Shown here: piece after piece, positions 10,365 through 20,471 of the stretch | Position numbering within the stretch: position 1 is the first letter of the stretch | Layout of the letters: each line of letters opens with the position of its first letter | Source: Calothrix parasitica NIES-267 | Lineage (GTDB): Bacteria; Cyanobacteriota; Cyanobacteriia; Cyanobacteriales; Nostocaceae | Assembly: GCF_002368095.1 (NCBI RefSeq) | Contig: NZ_AP018227.1 | Location: 5,171,782-5,235,781 of the forward strand | DNA: 64,000 bases | Reading direction: 5' to 3' | Translations under genes and position numbers: made by a program | The notes under the pieces: generated by a model | Databases searched by the model: none | What the model was told of the DNA's origin: nothing | Seen by the model: the letters and a program-made list of their open reading frames with translations, nothing else

Positions 10365-12356
10365 ATGAGCCATTTGAATGCGCTCTCTTTATCACAAAAG
10401 TATTCTCTTTGGAATCGTGCGCTTGCAGAATACTTTTTCAGTAAGGATTCCAATGAGCGAACAATCTATTTAACTATATCTCCGAAAAGTCTTGCAGCCG
10501 CTTGTGAAAAGTATCTGGAAAATCAATTATCACCTCAAGAAGCACAGCAAGATTTCATTAATGTTGTTTCAGATGCGTATCATCGTAGAGTACTTTCATA
10601 TTCAGCAGGACTTCGTGTTTTCTGCGGAGAAGATGAAAACGGATTTCCAAAATGTATTGCTTTTTTAGCTCTGTGTGTTCTAGCTGCTTACCGAATGCAT
10701 TCGGATAAACAAGTTAGTGCAAAAGCTTACTATCCTAGACTTGCAGAAATTCTTAAATGTAATCTTGAAGGTAATTACCCCAAAGGATTTAACACAGAAG
10801 AATTTGAAAAACTTTGGATATTACTAAATAACTGGCTTCAGCGAACAAAATCAGCATCTTTGGCAATGCCAGACAATGATGCTAGGAAAAAATACATAGC
10901 CCTCCCCCTAACTCACGTTCCTCTTCGTCAAGTAGATATCGAAAAGCTACCAGAATTTTTTGCTTGGGCTGGTTATAATCCAGGACAAATTGCTCCGACG
11001 AACAAGCTAGAAAAAGATATTAAGGAATGGGGTAAATCCTACTTCACAAGTTCAGGGAAACAAGCATTGGCCGATAAGCGGCTCAAAGCCGTAATAGCAC
11101 AGATAAACAATGAGCTAGAAATGTGGGACGGTGAATTCAACGACTCATATGGTAGAAGAAGTGCGTCAGTTGAAATTCTTCTAGATTTTGTGCGAAGACA
11201 ATCATTCTTTTCTTTTCTTCCCAAATGTCCAGATTCGTTTCCTATATCTTTTGATTGCGAAGAACTAAGCTTAGAGTCGAATGGGGAAGGATGGTACGAT
11301 CCTATTTCGCTTGCAGAAAAAAATGGGCGGGATTTACGTGAAGGTTTTTCTTGGGCTGCTAAATCAAACAATATTGAATTCGTTTTGAAAAGGGCAGGTT
11401 GTTCGGCAATTACTCTTGCTCCTAGTTCTAATTACACAGGTTTTGTTTCTCACCGTAGTCTACCTTATGGTATTGCTTGCAATGTTCTTGTCCACGAAGA
11501 TTGTATCAGTGATGCAAAAGAATATTTAGAGGAAGTATCATCCAGTAACTTAAATACCATACGGCATAAAGGATTCCCTGATGGTTGGTCTTTGTTTCGT
11601 AATGTAAAAGCCCAAAGATATGAAACTAATGTACCAACTGGGCTAGAATCGCTTTACGTAGAATCTACTGTAGATATAGTACTTTCGGGAGGATTGCGTT
11701 TAGGCAAGAAGTCTGCATGGCTTTTAGGTGCGCCACCTCGTTTAATCATTACGGGTTTACAGCAAGGTCAACAACCCAAAATTGATGGTATACCCGTAAA
11801 TATTTCGGAAGATGGAACTTTAGCTGGCTTATCGCATTTGATGCAGCCAGGAGTTCACTTTATAGAAGTTGGTTCGCTACGTAAAAAAATTGAAATTGTT
11901 GAACCGCAGATTAATTTTATTCATGGAAAACATAATTTAAACCCGATTCATGTCACGGATTCTCATATAGCTCTTCCCCCAGGAAATTGGACAATCATAG
12001 GTGCTAATCCTGGTGAAATAGCTCAAGCAACTTACGAATCCCAACAAGGAGTTATAGTCAAATCTTCTTTTCAAGCAGTGTGGGCTATAGAAGTCAGTTG
12101 GACAAGCGGAGCGAGAGTTGTATATTTAGCAAAAAGTCCATATTATCCCCAATTATCAAAACTTTTTACAACAAATAATCGAATAGGAACGGAAATAGAA
12201 TATTGGACATCGCTAGTTTACAACGCAGCTATTCGTCGCCCAAAGTTTGCTTCTATTTACAACAAAGAAAAATCTTTGAATTTGCAGGTCATTTGGAAAG
12301 CTTATATGCAAGCAGCAAAGAAAATTAAGCGGGGACAAAAAAGGAGACGTAGATGA
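10365..12356 (+). CDS. druF: DruF-like protein of Druantia type II
   Basis: I recognise no enzymatic domain in these 663 residues; the assignment rests on position between the methyltransferase and DruG in a four-gene operon. The N-terminal half is helical and mixed. The second half (from about residue 340) reads like beta-rich modules, with a segment near 430-500 containing LSGGLRLG and P-P-R-L-I-I-T-G. The extreme C-terminus is strongly basic (KRGQKRRRR), which would suit nucleic-acid contact. The ATG at 10365 has an AGGGG about 15 bases upstream. The stop overlaps the start of the next gene by four bases (ATGA), indicating translational coupling. No signal peptide is seen, so a cytoplasmic location is expected. 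Confidence 0.65.
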   Translation: MSHLNALSLSQKYSLWNRALAEYFFSKDSNERTIYLTISPKSLAAACEKYLENQLSPQEAQQDFINVVSDAYHRRVLSYSAGLRVFCGEDENGFPKCIAFLALCVLAAYRMHSDKQVSAKAYYPRLAEILKCNLEGNYPKGFNTEEFEKLWILLNNWLQRTKSASLAMPDNDARKKYIALPLTHVPLRQVDIEKLPEFFAWAGYNPGQIAPTNKLEKDIKEWGKSYFTSSGKQALADKRLKAVIAQINNELEMWDGEFNDSYGRRSASVEILLDFVRRQSFFSFLPKCPDSFPISFDCEELSLESNGEGWYDPISLAEKNGRDLREGFSWAAKSNNIEFVLKRAGCSAITLAPSSNYTGFVSHRSLPYGIACNVLVHEDCISDAKEYLEEVSSSNLNTIRHKGFPDGWSLFRNVKAQRYETNVPTGLESLYVESTVDIVLSGGLRLGKKSAWLLGAPPRLIITGLQQGQQPKIDGIPVNISEDGTLAGLSHLMQPGVHFIEVGSLRKKIEIVEPQINFIHGKHNLNPIHVTDSHIALPPGNWTIIGANPGEIAQATYESQQGVIVKSSFQAVWAIEVSWTSGARVVYLAKSPYYPQLSKLFTTNNRIGTEIEYWTSLVYNAAIRRPKFASIYNKEKSLNLQVIWKAYMQAAKKIKRGQKRRRR

Positions 12357-13258
12357 GTTGGGATATGCTGCTTTATTGGTTAACTCATAAACAAGAGGGT
12401 TCGTGGATAAATTTTCGTAAAGCAGCCGCAGAAATTGCTTCTGCTGAACCTATTGATATTGGTGATTTATGTAGAGATTTGCGGTTTCAATTATCTGAAG
12501 CTAGTCATGTAGATTTTTTTATTGATGGTTCTCAGAGGTGGAAAGTTCGTCCACCAATACTGTCTGGATTGGTTAATTTTCCTGAAATCGCCATACTTTG
12601 TGGGGGAAGAACACCGAAATTGCTTTCACGAATATGTGATGCGGCATCAACATTTAATTGCAAAATTATTAAGGACATTACGTTTGGGATAATAACCAAA
12701 ATAAGTATAGAAGGTACCCAAAAGGATATTCGTAAAGTCGCAGATAATGTAGGTATTCCTTATATTCCTCAAAAAGCAACATTTCTTAGCCAAGACTTTG
12801 TTCCGATTCTCAAGCAACTAGAAAACGCAGATGAAGGAATTCCTCTAGTTAAATGGGAGCGTGAGTCATTCGATTGGCAATTGCGGAGATGGACTGATAG
12901 CGCATCTAGTAATACAAAGAACACAGTATGGAAATATAGCTATTATAATAATCGTCATTATTTTGTCTACAATCAACAAGGTAAGTTAGTGCGAATGCCA
13001 AAGCATGAGGCAATTTATGCGATGGCAGCATTATTTTGTATTCCTCTTTTGGTATACAATAAGACCCAACGTACATTGATAACCGATATATCAACTCCAC
13101 TACCGGAATTGTATGCTCGTGTTATTTATCTTTGTGCAGGTAGACCAAGCCGGATTGAGCAAGGGCAAATCGTCTATAAAGATATTCCAGCAGATTTAGC
13201 TGGTTTGCTTATGGTTGCTATTGGGCAACTTCATCCTGGACTCCGGTGGGTCAATTAA
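12353..13258 (+). CDS. druG: DruG-like protein of Druantia type II
   Basis: A 301-residue protein with no recognised catalytic motif, coupled to druF by an ATGA overlap and followed by druE after 27 bp. It begins with a short Trp-rich stretch (SWDMLLYWLTH) and ends with a compact region containing LYARVIYLCAGRPS and a hydrophobic C-terminus. The size and location fit the third gene of Druantia type II, whose biochemical role is unknown to me. The tight packing suggests co-translation and perhaps a stoichiometric complex with DruF and DruE; that is inference. Confidence 0.62.
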   Translation: MSWDMLLYWLTHKQEGSWINFRKAAAEIASAEPIDIGDLCRDLRFQLSEASHVDFFIDGSQRWKVRPPILSGLVNFPEIAILCGGRTPKLLSRICDAASTFNCKIIKDITFGIITKISIEGTQKDIRKVADNVGIPYIPQKATFLSQDFVPILKQLENADEGIPLVKWERESFDWQLRRWTDSASSNTKNTVWKYSYYNNRHYFVYNQQGKLVRMPKHEAIYAMAALFCIPLLVYNKTQRTLITDISTPLPELYARVIYLCAGRPSRIEQGQIVYKDIPADLAGLLMVAIGQLHPGLRWVN

Positions 13259-13285
13259 GTGAACTAAACTCCGTAAAAAACACTT

Positions 13286-16200
13286 ATGAAAGATCCGTTT
13301 AGAATTTTTGATTCCATTCGGCAGACCTATCTGCGCTATCTGGAAAGTCCATTCCGGGTTAGATACGCAGCCTTGATGAGCGAACGCAAAGCAATGCTCG
13401 ACCGAGATGGTCAATTATGGCGAGAACCTTTGCTCGAACCAATTGCCCCTTATTTACTTTCAGGTTTAACTGTTGCTCAAGCCTGCGAACATCTAGGAGT
13501 TGATTCATCAGTTGCAGATTTTATCAATGGGGGTTTATTTTCTCCTGAACGGCAACTTTACCAGCATCAATTTCAAGCTTGGGAACTATCTCGGCAAGGA
13601 AGAGCTGTAGTTATTACATCTGGTACGGGTTCGGGAAAAACCGAATGTTATTTAATTCCTATTTTTGCTTATTTGGCTGAAGAAGCGCTGGGACATTTAA
13701 GCCCAGGATTACGTACATGGAGTTCCTCAAATGGAACTTCACGACAATGGTGGAGGCAACCCAGACAAGAATGGGTGAATCAACGACAGCATGAATCAAG
13801 ACCTTCTGCCGTCCGTGCTTTACTGCTTTACCCACTCAACGCACTTATTGAAGACCAATTAACTCGTATTCGTCGAACTTGCGATAACCCGGATGTTCAA
13901 CAGTGGCGCGAAACTAATATGGATGGCAACAGGTTTTGGTTTGGGCGATATACCGGAGCCACACCTGTTGCAGGGTTACGCATGAGAGATGGGCGCGTTA
14001 ATTCTCAAAAGAAGGGAGAACTTAAGCGACGGCTTTTGGAAATGAGTCATGAATGGTCAGAACAAGAATCGGCTCAACTTAGTGACGAAGAATTAATTTA
14101 CTATTTTCAAAATCCTAATGGTTCTGAAATGTGGTCTCGTTGGGATATGCAGGAAAATCCACCCGATATTCTAATTACTAATTACAGTATGTTGAATATC
14201 ATGCTAATGCGTGGTGTCGAAAATAACATATTTGAACAAACAAGGCGTTGGTTGGAACAAGACCGGGAACATCATATTTTCCACCTTGTAGTCGATGAAC
14301 TTCACACATACCGAGGAACACCGGGAACCGAAGTCGGATATCTTTTAAGGGCTTTACTCAATAGGATTGGCTTAGAACCTGATTCGCCACAATTAAGAAT
14401 TATTGCAACCAGTGCGTCAATTGAAAACGATACAGAAAGTCTTGATTATCTTGAACAATTTTTTGGACGCGATCGCAATACATTTTCAATTCTTTCAGGA
14501 GAACGACAAAATTTTCCCACACCACAACAAGAATCGCATCAACTAGTAACTCATCAAGATACATTTGTACAAATAGATAATATCCTTAGCCAAAACCCCA
14601 ATGGTAACGAGGACACGGTTGTTGAAGAAGCTGCAACTACATTAGCAAATGCGTTAAATTCCCATGCAGACCTTCAACCGAAGCAGCTTTTAAATGAGAG
14701 CTTACATAGCATCCAAGCATTTGGAACTTTACAAGCTTCAGCTAGCCAGTATCCATTAACAGTAGAAGAGTTAGCACGAGCAGTTTTCGGAGATGCATCA
14801 TCAAACGGACAAGCTGCTGCTCGTGGATTAGCTCGAAGTATTGTTTTAGCAAGAAACTTAAGGGATGAAGCTCCTCTGCCATTGCGTTCACACTACTTTT
14901 TCCACAACGCAGGCAGAATTTGGGCTTGTATAAATCCCAATTGTTCTGGACGAACGGGATTAACTCCACCTGGAGAACAACCACCACCAGTAGGTAAATT
15001 ATTCTTAGAACCCCGACCGTTGTGCGATTGTTGTAATTCAAGAGTTATCGAACTTCTCTACTGTCAATCATGTGGTGAAGTATTTCTGGGAGGTTTTAAA
15101 CGTGAAGACCCAGATTCCTCAAACGCATGGTATTTGTCTCCAGATTACCCTTACCTTGAAAACGTACCAGATAAAGCAGCGTCATTGAGTCGTACCTTCG
15201 GAGAATTTTTGATATTTTGGCCTGCTAACGGAAGACCTTTAATAAGACAAACACATGCTGGTCCAAAATGGCGGTGGCAAGAACGTGGAGAAAATTATGA
15301 ATGGAGACCTGCATTTCTCGACCAATTAGGACGTTTAACTTTTTCTTCTACCACCTCAAGTAGCTTAAGTTCTGGTTACGTTTTCATTTCACCAAATGAT
15401 GAAGCAAATGCTTTTCCATCAAAATGTCCTCATTGTGAAGCTGATTGGCGGGGTAGACGAGTCAGTTCTTCAATTCGTGACCTCGGCTCCGGTTTCCAAA
15501 GGGTGGTACAAGTATTATCCGATGCTTTGATGCGGCAAATGTCACCAGAAATAGGACGTAAATTAGTTCTATTTTCAGATAGCCGCCAAGACGCAGCAAA
15601 ACTTTCTACAGGTATTAAACGCGACCATTATCTTGATACAGTACGTCAGATTGCTTATGAAAGACTTCTGTCTCAAGCGCAAGAATCACAAACACAGTAT
15701 TTGCAAGCTCAGGAGCAACATGAGTTAGCTTCGGAGTTATTCAGCTTGCAAAGGCAGAATATGCAAGATCCAGCTAATGGCAATATGGCTCGTTTTTCAC
15801 AGTTGTGTGCTTCACTGCCTGCTGAAATTGTAGGTAATATTATTAGCTATGCGTCTAATAATGTTACAGGAAATCCACCTCCAGTATTAACACCTCCAAC
15901 ACCACTTGGAGAATTTATTTCACTTCCATTCAATTCCTTACTAGATGCTGTTAGAGAAGGATTGCTTTCTATTGGTTTAAACCCTGGCGGACCCAGCCCT
16001 TCTTTAGCAAAGTACAGCTTTACAGAAAGGGATCAGCGCTCGTGGACTGATTTAATTGATTGGGATTCAACACCAAGAAATTACCGCCAAGATTTACAGC
16101 CTACACAGCAAAGTGCAATGAGGCAAATTGAAACTGCCTTGTTAGAATCAGTCGTAAAAGCCGTGTTGTTTGCTAGTGGCGCTCGTGATTTTGAGTCCCT

Positions 16201-18862
16201 CAAACTTGGTTTTCTATGGCTTGAAAATTCTCCACCTTCGAGTTTAGAACAACAAGTCGCAGCTTCGGTGATTCGATTGTTAGCTCACAGACGGCGTTGG
16301 AATGGCTCAAATTATCCAGGACAAATGAACCCTCCTGGTTACATTAATCAATATCTTAATCGTGTAGCTGAGATAAATGGCTACAACCGGGAAGAATTAA
16401 CAGAAGCAATCCAAAATATTATTGATCGTGTTTTAGATCAGTGGAGAGTTATTCCTCAATCATTGCAGGTTGTTAGTCCACGTCTGAGTGTTAATCACCA
16501 AATAAATATTTACACCTGCCCACAATGCGGGCGAATTCATCTACATGGTTCGGGAGGAGTCTGTACTAGTTGTAATAGTGATTTACCAAGTATTCCAAGC
16601 GCCTACAACCTGAGCGATAATTTGGAAAATTGTGATTACTACGAATATTTAGCACGTTGCAGCGAACCAACGTTTTCACTTAACTCAGAAGAGCTTACAG
16701 GTCAAACTGACCCTGGTATTCGACGTGTGCGACAACGCCGTTTTCAAGATGTTTTTAAACCATCCGAGCAACCAGACCCCAATAGAATTAACCTCTTAAG
16801 TGTTACAACCACAATGGAAGCGGGAGTTGACATTGGTTCACTTCAGGCTATTGGTATGGCGAATATGCCTCCAATACGTTTTAATTACCAGCAACGTGTA
16901 GGAAGAGCAGGTCGTCGCCGTGGCTTAGGTATGTCAGTAGCTTTAACATTATGTCGTGGGCGCAGTCATGACGATTACTACTTTGAACGTCCGCGACTTA
17001 TTACTGCTGAACCACCACCAAAACCATATGTTGATGTTAGGCGTGAAGAAATTGCTAAGAGAGTAGTAAATAAAGAAATTCTACACAGAGCATTTCAAAA
17101 TATCTCGCTTGAATATACTGGAGATAACGTTCACGGTGAATTTGGTCAAATCTCGCAGTGGTTGCAAAATCGACCAATCATTGACCAGTGGATACAATCT
17201 AACCAATTGGAAATCATAGATATTTGTGAAGCGATCTTACATCGTACTTTTATAGACGAAACAATAATATTTGATTATGTTAACAATCAGTTATTGCGAG
17301 ATATTGATATGGTTGTTAATAACTCTGCAAACTTTCAACATTCAGCCCTCAGCCAGCGTTTAGCATCGAATGGTATCCTCCCCATGTTTGGATTTCCAAC
17401 GCGAGTTCGTTATTTGTACCACGAGCATCCCCAGACAAATGCAGGGGAATGGCCTCCTAAAACTGGTGTAGTAGACCGAGAACTAGAAATAGCAATTAGT
17501 CAATTTGCTCCAGGTGCCCAAACAGTAAAAGATGATATGCTTCTAACTGCTGTTGGGATTATCAATCCTATGCCTTCAGGAAATAATCGAGTTACATTTC
17601 AACCCAATCCTTTAGGACAAGTTATCCATGTTGGTGTTTGTCGCCAATGTCAAGCTTTAGTAGAAAATCCTTCAGAAGAAGGAGATTGTCCATATTGTTC
17701 TGCTCCTAGAGATGAAGACGGGTATCGAACCGTTGATATTAGTGAACCACCTGGGTTTAATACATGGTGGTCAATTAACGCTGAATATAACGGAGCATTT
17801 GAATTTACTCCACGCGCACTAAGGGCACGTTTAGGAACCCCTTCTGAAGAAAATAGTTTTGATACTCGTAAAAACTTTAATATTAGGTGTATTCCACAAG
17901 CTTCAGTTTATCGGATAAATGATAAAAATGGACAAGACTTTGAATTTTTTAAAGTAGCAAACAGTCACGTTTGGATTTCTAGAAATGCATTTGACCAAGC
18001 TTTATTAGATTTATCTGGAGATGAACGTAATAGAGTTAATGAACCTGTTGCCGATTCCCATGTTGCACCTATTGTTAGAGCTTTGGCAGCAATTTCTACC
18101 ACTGATGTATTAATAGCAGGAATCCCTAATATCGGCTCTGGGCTAAATTTAAACCCAGCGTTACCGGAAGCAAGGGCCGCTTGGTATTCATTTGGTTTCC
18201 TTATTAGGCGTGCCGCTGCTGTAATTTTGGACGTAGCAGAATCCGAACTTGATGTTGGTATTCAACCTTTTACAGACCTTAGCAGTCCTTTTGCTCCCCC
18301 ATCAGCTCGAATATTTTTGTCCGATAGTCTTGAAAATGGAGCAGGTTACAGTTCGCACCTGGCAGATCCAGAACGTTTTGAAAATCTTTTGCATTTTATT
18401 CTTGGCGACGAAGATTCCTCCAATTCAACTTTTTCTGCACCATTACTTTCTCATCAACATAGAGAAGAATGTTCTACATCTTGTTATCGGTGCTTACGGG
18501 AGTTTGGCAACATGGCTTACCACGCACTTTTAGATTGGCGACTCGGTTATGATATGGTTCGTCTTGCACTAAATCCCAACGCACAAATTGATTTAAATTA
18601 CGATTACTGGGTTGACTTAGTATCAAATACAGCTAATTCGTACTTTTCAGGATTAGATATGCAACAAGAAATTTTCGGTGGTCTATTAGCAGGTATTGAT
18701 AGTTTTAATAATGAAGCAATTATTCTTGTACATCCTCTTTGGGACACTAATAGCGACAACTTCCGACCAGAAATAGCGCAAGCGTATGACGAAGCATCTC
18801 AACGAGGTTTGACTCCTGTGCTGAAATCAATTTTTAAAGCAATTCGCTTCCCTTATGAATAA
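13286..18862 (+). CDS. druE: DruE: giant DEAD/DEAH-type helicase with DUF1998/MZB C-terminus
   Basis: At 1858 residues this is in the size range of DruE helicases. Walker A GTGSGKT has Lys118. Motif Ia-like LLYPLNALIEDQL, TNYSMLNIMLMRG, and motif II DELH at residues 337-340 (Asp-Glu-Leu-His rather than DEAH) follow. RecA2 carries TTTMEAGVDIGSLQ and the Arg-finger motif QQRVGRAGRRR near 1202-1212. Cysteine pairs suggest zinc knuckles: LYCQSCGEVF near 590, CPHCEADW near 715, CPQCGRIHLHG near 1077, GVCRQCQALV with DCPYC near 1450. CSTSCYRCL near 1729 is the DUF1998/MZB zinc cluster. It should be the ATP-driven effector or translocase of the anti-phage system. I considered DISARM, where helicase and DUF1998 are separate DrmA and DrmB proteins; the fusion here and the lack of a phospholipase-D gene argue against it. 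Confidence 0.88.
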   Translation: MKDPFRIFDSIRQTYLRYLESPFRVRYAALMSERKAMLDRDGQLWREPLLEPIAPYLLSGLTVAQACEHLGVDSSVADFINGGLFSPERQLYQHQFQAWELSRQGRAVVITSGTGSGKTECYLIPIFAYLAEEALGHLSPGLRTWSSSNGTSRQWWRQPRQEWVNQRQHESRPSAVRALLLYPLNALIEDQLTRIRRTCDNPDVQQWRETNMDGNRFWFGRYTGATPVAGLRMRDGRVNSQKKGELKRRLLEMSHEWSEQESAQLSDEELIYYFQNPNGSEMWSRWDMQENPPDILITNYSMLNIMLMRGVENNIFEQTRRWLEQDREHHIFHLVVDELHTYRGTPGTEVGYLLRALLNRIGLEPDSPQLRIIATSASIENDTESLDYLEQFFGRDRNTFSILSGERQNFPTPQQESHQLVTHQDTFVQIDNILSQNPNGNEDTVVEEAATTLANALNSHADLQPKQLLNESLHSIQAFGTLQASASQYPLTVEELARAVFGDASSNGQAAARGLARSIVLARNLRDEAPLPLRSHYFFHNAGRIWACINPNCSGRTGLTPPGEQPPPVGKLFLEPRPLCDCCNSRVIELLYCQSCGEVFLGGFKREDPDSSNAWYLSPDYPYLENVPDKAASLSRTFGEFLIFWPANGRPLIRQTHAGPKWRWQERGENYEWRPAFLDQLGRLTFSSTTSSSLSSGYVFISPNDEANAFPSKCPHCEADWRGRRVSSSIRDLGSGFQRVVQVLSDALMRQMSPEIGRKLVLFSDSRQDAAKLSTGIKRDHYLDTVRQIAYERLLSQAQESQTQYLQAQEQHELASELFSLQRQNMQDPANGNMARFSQLCASLPAEIVGNIISYASNNVTGNPPPVLTPPTPLGEFISLPFNSLLDAVREGLLSIGLNPGGPSPSLAKYSFTERDQRSWTDLIDWDSTPRNYRQDLQPTQQSAMRQIETALLESVVKAVLFASGARDFESLKLGFLWLENSPPSSLEQQVAASVIRLLAHRRRWNGSNYPGQMNPPGYINQYLNRVAEINGYNREELTEAIQNIIDRVLDQWRVIPQSLQVVSPRLSVNHQINIYTCPQCGRIHLHGSGGVCTSCNSDLPSIPSAYNLSDNLENCDYYEYLARCSEPTFSLNSEELTGQTDPGIRRVRQRRFQDVFKPSEQPDPNRINLLSVTTTMEAGVDIGSLQAIGMANMPPIRFNYQQRVGRAGRRRGLGMSVALTLCRGRSHDDYYFERPRLITAEPPPKPYVDVRREEIAKRVVNKEILHRAFQNISLEYTGDNVHGEFGQISQWLQNRPIIDQWIQSNQLEIIDICEAILHRTFIDETIIFDYVNNQLLRDIDMVVNNSANFQHSALSQRLASNGILPMFGFPTRVRYLYHEHPQTNAGEWPPKTGVVDRELEIAISQFAPGAQTVKDDMLLTAVGIINPMPSGNNRVTFQPNPLGQVIHVGVCRQCQALVENPSEEGDCPYCSAPRDEDGYRTVDISEPPGFNTWWSINAEYNGAFEFTPRALRARLGTPSEENSFDTRKNFNIRCIPQASVYRINDKNGQDFEFFKVANSHVWISRNAFDQALLDLSGDERNRVNEPVADSHVAPIVRALAAISTTDVLIAGIPNIGSGLNLNPALPEARAAWYSFGFLIRRAAAVILDVAESELDVGIQPFTDLSSPFAPPSARIFLSDSLENGAGYSSHLADPERFENLLHFILGDEDSSNSTFSAPLLSHQHREECSTSCYRCLREFGNMAYHALLDWRLGYDMVRLALNPNAQIDLNYDYWVDLVSNTANSYFSGLDMQQEIFGGLLAGIDSFNNEAIILVHPLWDTNSDNFRPEIAQAYDEASQRGLTPVLKSIFKAIRFPYE

Positions 18863-19228
18863 TTTTGTATTCACTGAGTACTTATTCTTGACAGTAGTAG
18901 CGAAAAATAGTTTTGGTTCATCAGCACATAGCATGCTTAAACTTTATCAAATAAAGCTGAAATCTCTGCTATGAGACAAAATTGTATGCTCTGTTGATAA
19001 AACTTACTTTTTTTAATAGATTTTTTTTGCTGTTCCCTATTCCCTCTTTTGAATGTTTTTTTAGCATACTAGGTGTGGAAGAGCCATAATCTTTAAGACC
19101 TTACCGAGAATTAACCTCTCATACAAACCAATAAAAATCTTCCAACTGCTGGTATCTATGTATCAGCAGTCATCGTTTTACGGCTCACGCCGATGAAATT
19201 GTGAAGTTCGTAAAACGATTTTGAAAAA
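18863..19228. other. 366-bp spacer after druE with a stem-loop before the next gene
   Basis: No gene is visible. ATCGTTTTAC (19172-19181) and GTAAAACGAT (19210-19219) form a perfect 10-bp stem with a 28-base loop that contains a smaller CGGC/GCCG hairpin. The stem ends nine bases before the ATG at 19229 and could mask ribosome access. No obvious terminator follows druE. Confidence 0.4.
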
Positions 19229-19591
19229 ATGAAAACTTCACATGAAATAACTACCCAGCTAAAACAATTTTGTGGTTCTGCCAATCTCTACAAACACTGG
19301 CTTGCCTTGAATTATACAGAGGGTATCCAATACCTAGCCGAAGAAGCTAATTGTTATTGGCTGTTAGACGCAATCGCTTCACATCAAACAAATCAATTTC
19401 TGTCCAATCCGAAGTTAAGAGAATTTCAAATTTGGCATTTACAAGTTCAAGATAATTACGGCATTTTGATATGTGAGTGGGATACGAATCAAGAAGTATT
19501 GCGACAAGAAATTGAATATACAGATTTCCCTTTAAACCATATCAAGCTGTATCTGGTTGAAAAAGTCTTAATGCTCCCAAACGAATACTAA
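19229..19591 (+). CDS. DUF6876-family small protein
   Basis: 120 residues with the family-like blocks Y-T-E-G-I-Q-Y-L-A-E, YWLLDAIASHQ, FQIWHL, YTDFPL and LPNEY. I match it from memory to DUF6876, a family of short bacterial and phage-like proteins without known function. There is no signal peptide or membrane segment. It opens a run of small same-strand genes (19229-20332) with short gaps and no other family I know. A stem-loop lies immediately upstream of its start. Confidence 0.7.
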   Translation: MKTSHEITTQLKQFCGSANLYKHWLALNYTEGIQYLAEEANCYWLLDAIASHQTNQFLSNPKLREFQIWHLQVQDNYGILICEWDTNQEVLRQEIEYTDFPLNHIKLYLVEKVLMLPNEY

Positions 19592-19621
19592 ATCGCTTCA
19601 AGTAGTTAATAGGAAAAAAGC

Positions 19622-19867
19622 ATGATTCAAGCAATTGATACAGAACAGGTATTCGTCACAAATCTCGAACAATTCATGAGCAAAGCTGACAAGTTCATCA
19701 AAATCTACTATTCAGGTGTCAGCGATGAAAATCATCTGAGAGAGATAGTGCAAGAACTGAAAAACTTAGTTTTAGATACAGACTTGCAACAGTTAGAAAT
19801 TGACTATCAGCATAACTGTGAAATCAAAGATTTGATGGCAGATTATCACGATTCCTCTTGGTGCTGA
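19622..19867 (+). CDS. Small protein of unknown function (81 aa)
   Basis: ATG at 19622 is preceded by AGGAAAAA at a workable distance, 30 bp after the DUF6876 gene, so it is probably co-transcribed. The protein is acidic, predicted helical, and has Cys residues near its middle and at the C-terminus (DSSWC). I recognise no family. Confidence 0.6.
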   Translation: MIQAIDTEQVFVTNLEQFMSKADKFIKIYYSGVSDENHLREIVQELKNLVLDTDLQQLEIDYQHNCEIKDLMADYHDSSWC

Positions 19868-19954
19868 TTACCGAAACTTAACGTACTGCAACACTCAAAA
19901 ATAGGAGAGCTTACGCTCCTTAGAGAAATGAATTTATTAGGAGATACCTAAATT

Positions 19955-20332
19955 ATGGCTACACGTAAATCCTCAACATCTGAATTTCAAGCAATTGATG
20001 ATTCCGTTTTGGGCGAATATTCAGTTAGCGATTATTCAGAAAGACTTTACTCAAAAGTCTACTACTCAATTCGTTCTTTATGCGGACTTCTTGCTAAAAA
20101 CAGTTTTCAAGATTTCAGTTGGGATGTATTTAAAGAACGTTTTGCAACTGATTTTGGAAAAGTAGAAGAAAAGCGCTATTCCCTTGAACAATTGCTTGAA
20201 TTCGCCAACCGTAAATTTGGTAAAACTAAAGAAGATTTAGTAGTACTAAACGAATTATCTTGGCAGCGCAGAAGAGAATATGCTGCGCGAGTTAATGCAA
20301 GCGTTAATCCTCAAATGAAAGCCGAGAATTAA
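19955..20332 (+). CDS. Small protein of unknown function (125 aa)
   Basis: A TAGGAG ribosome-binding site sits about ten bases before the ATG. The protein is soluble, with a helical core (YSLEQLLEFANRKFGKTKEDL) and basic stretches near the C-terminus (WQRRREYAARV) that could contact nucleic acid. A clear terminator follows 25 bases later, closing this transcription unit. I do not recognise the family. Confidence 0.6.
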   Translation: MATRKSSTSEFQAIDDSVLGEYSVSDYSERLYSKVYYSIRSLCGLLAKNSFQDFSWDVFKERFATDFGKVEEKRYSLEQLLEFANRKFGKTKEDLVVLNELSWQRRREYAARVNASVNPQMKAEN

Positions 20333-20356
20333 CACTGAAATTATAAACCAGGATTC

Positions 20357-20391
20357 AAGGGGAATAAAGTTGATTTTATTCCCCTTTTTGC
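20357..20391 (+). terminator. Rho-independent terminator
   Basis: AGGGGAATAAA, a short loop, then TTTATTCCCCT followed directly by a T tract (20383-20389). It lies just after the 125-aa gene and before the next promoterless gap. Confidence 0.85.
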
Positions 20392-20471
20392 TGTCGAAAA
20401 TTATATCAAATACATCATCATTTCAAACACTTTTCGCTTCATAAACATTTAAATCATTTTCCGTTATTAGT

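Noticed and set aside
8093-18862. DISARM defence system
   Set aside because: DISARM has separate DrmA and DrmB and a phospholipase D-type DrmC; here helicase and DUF1998 are fused and DrmC is absent, so Druantia type II fits better.
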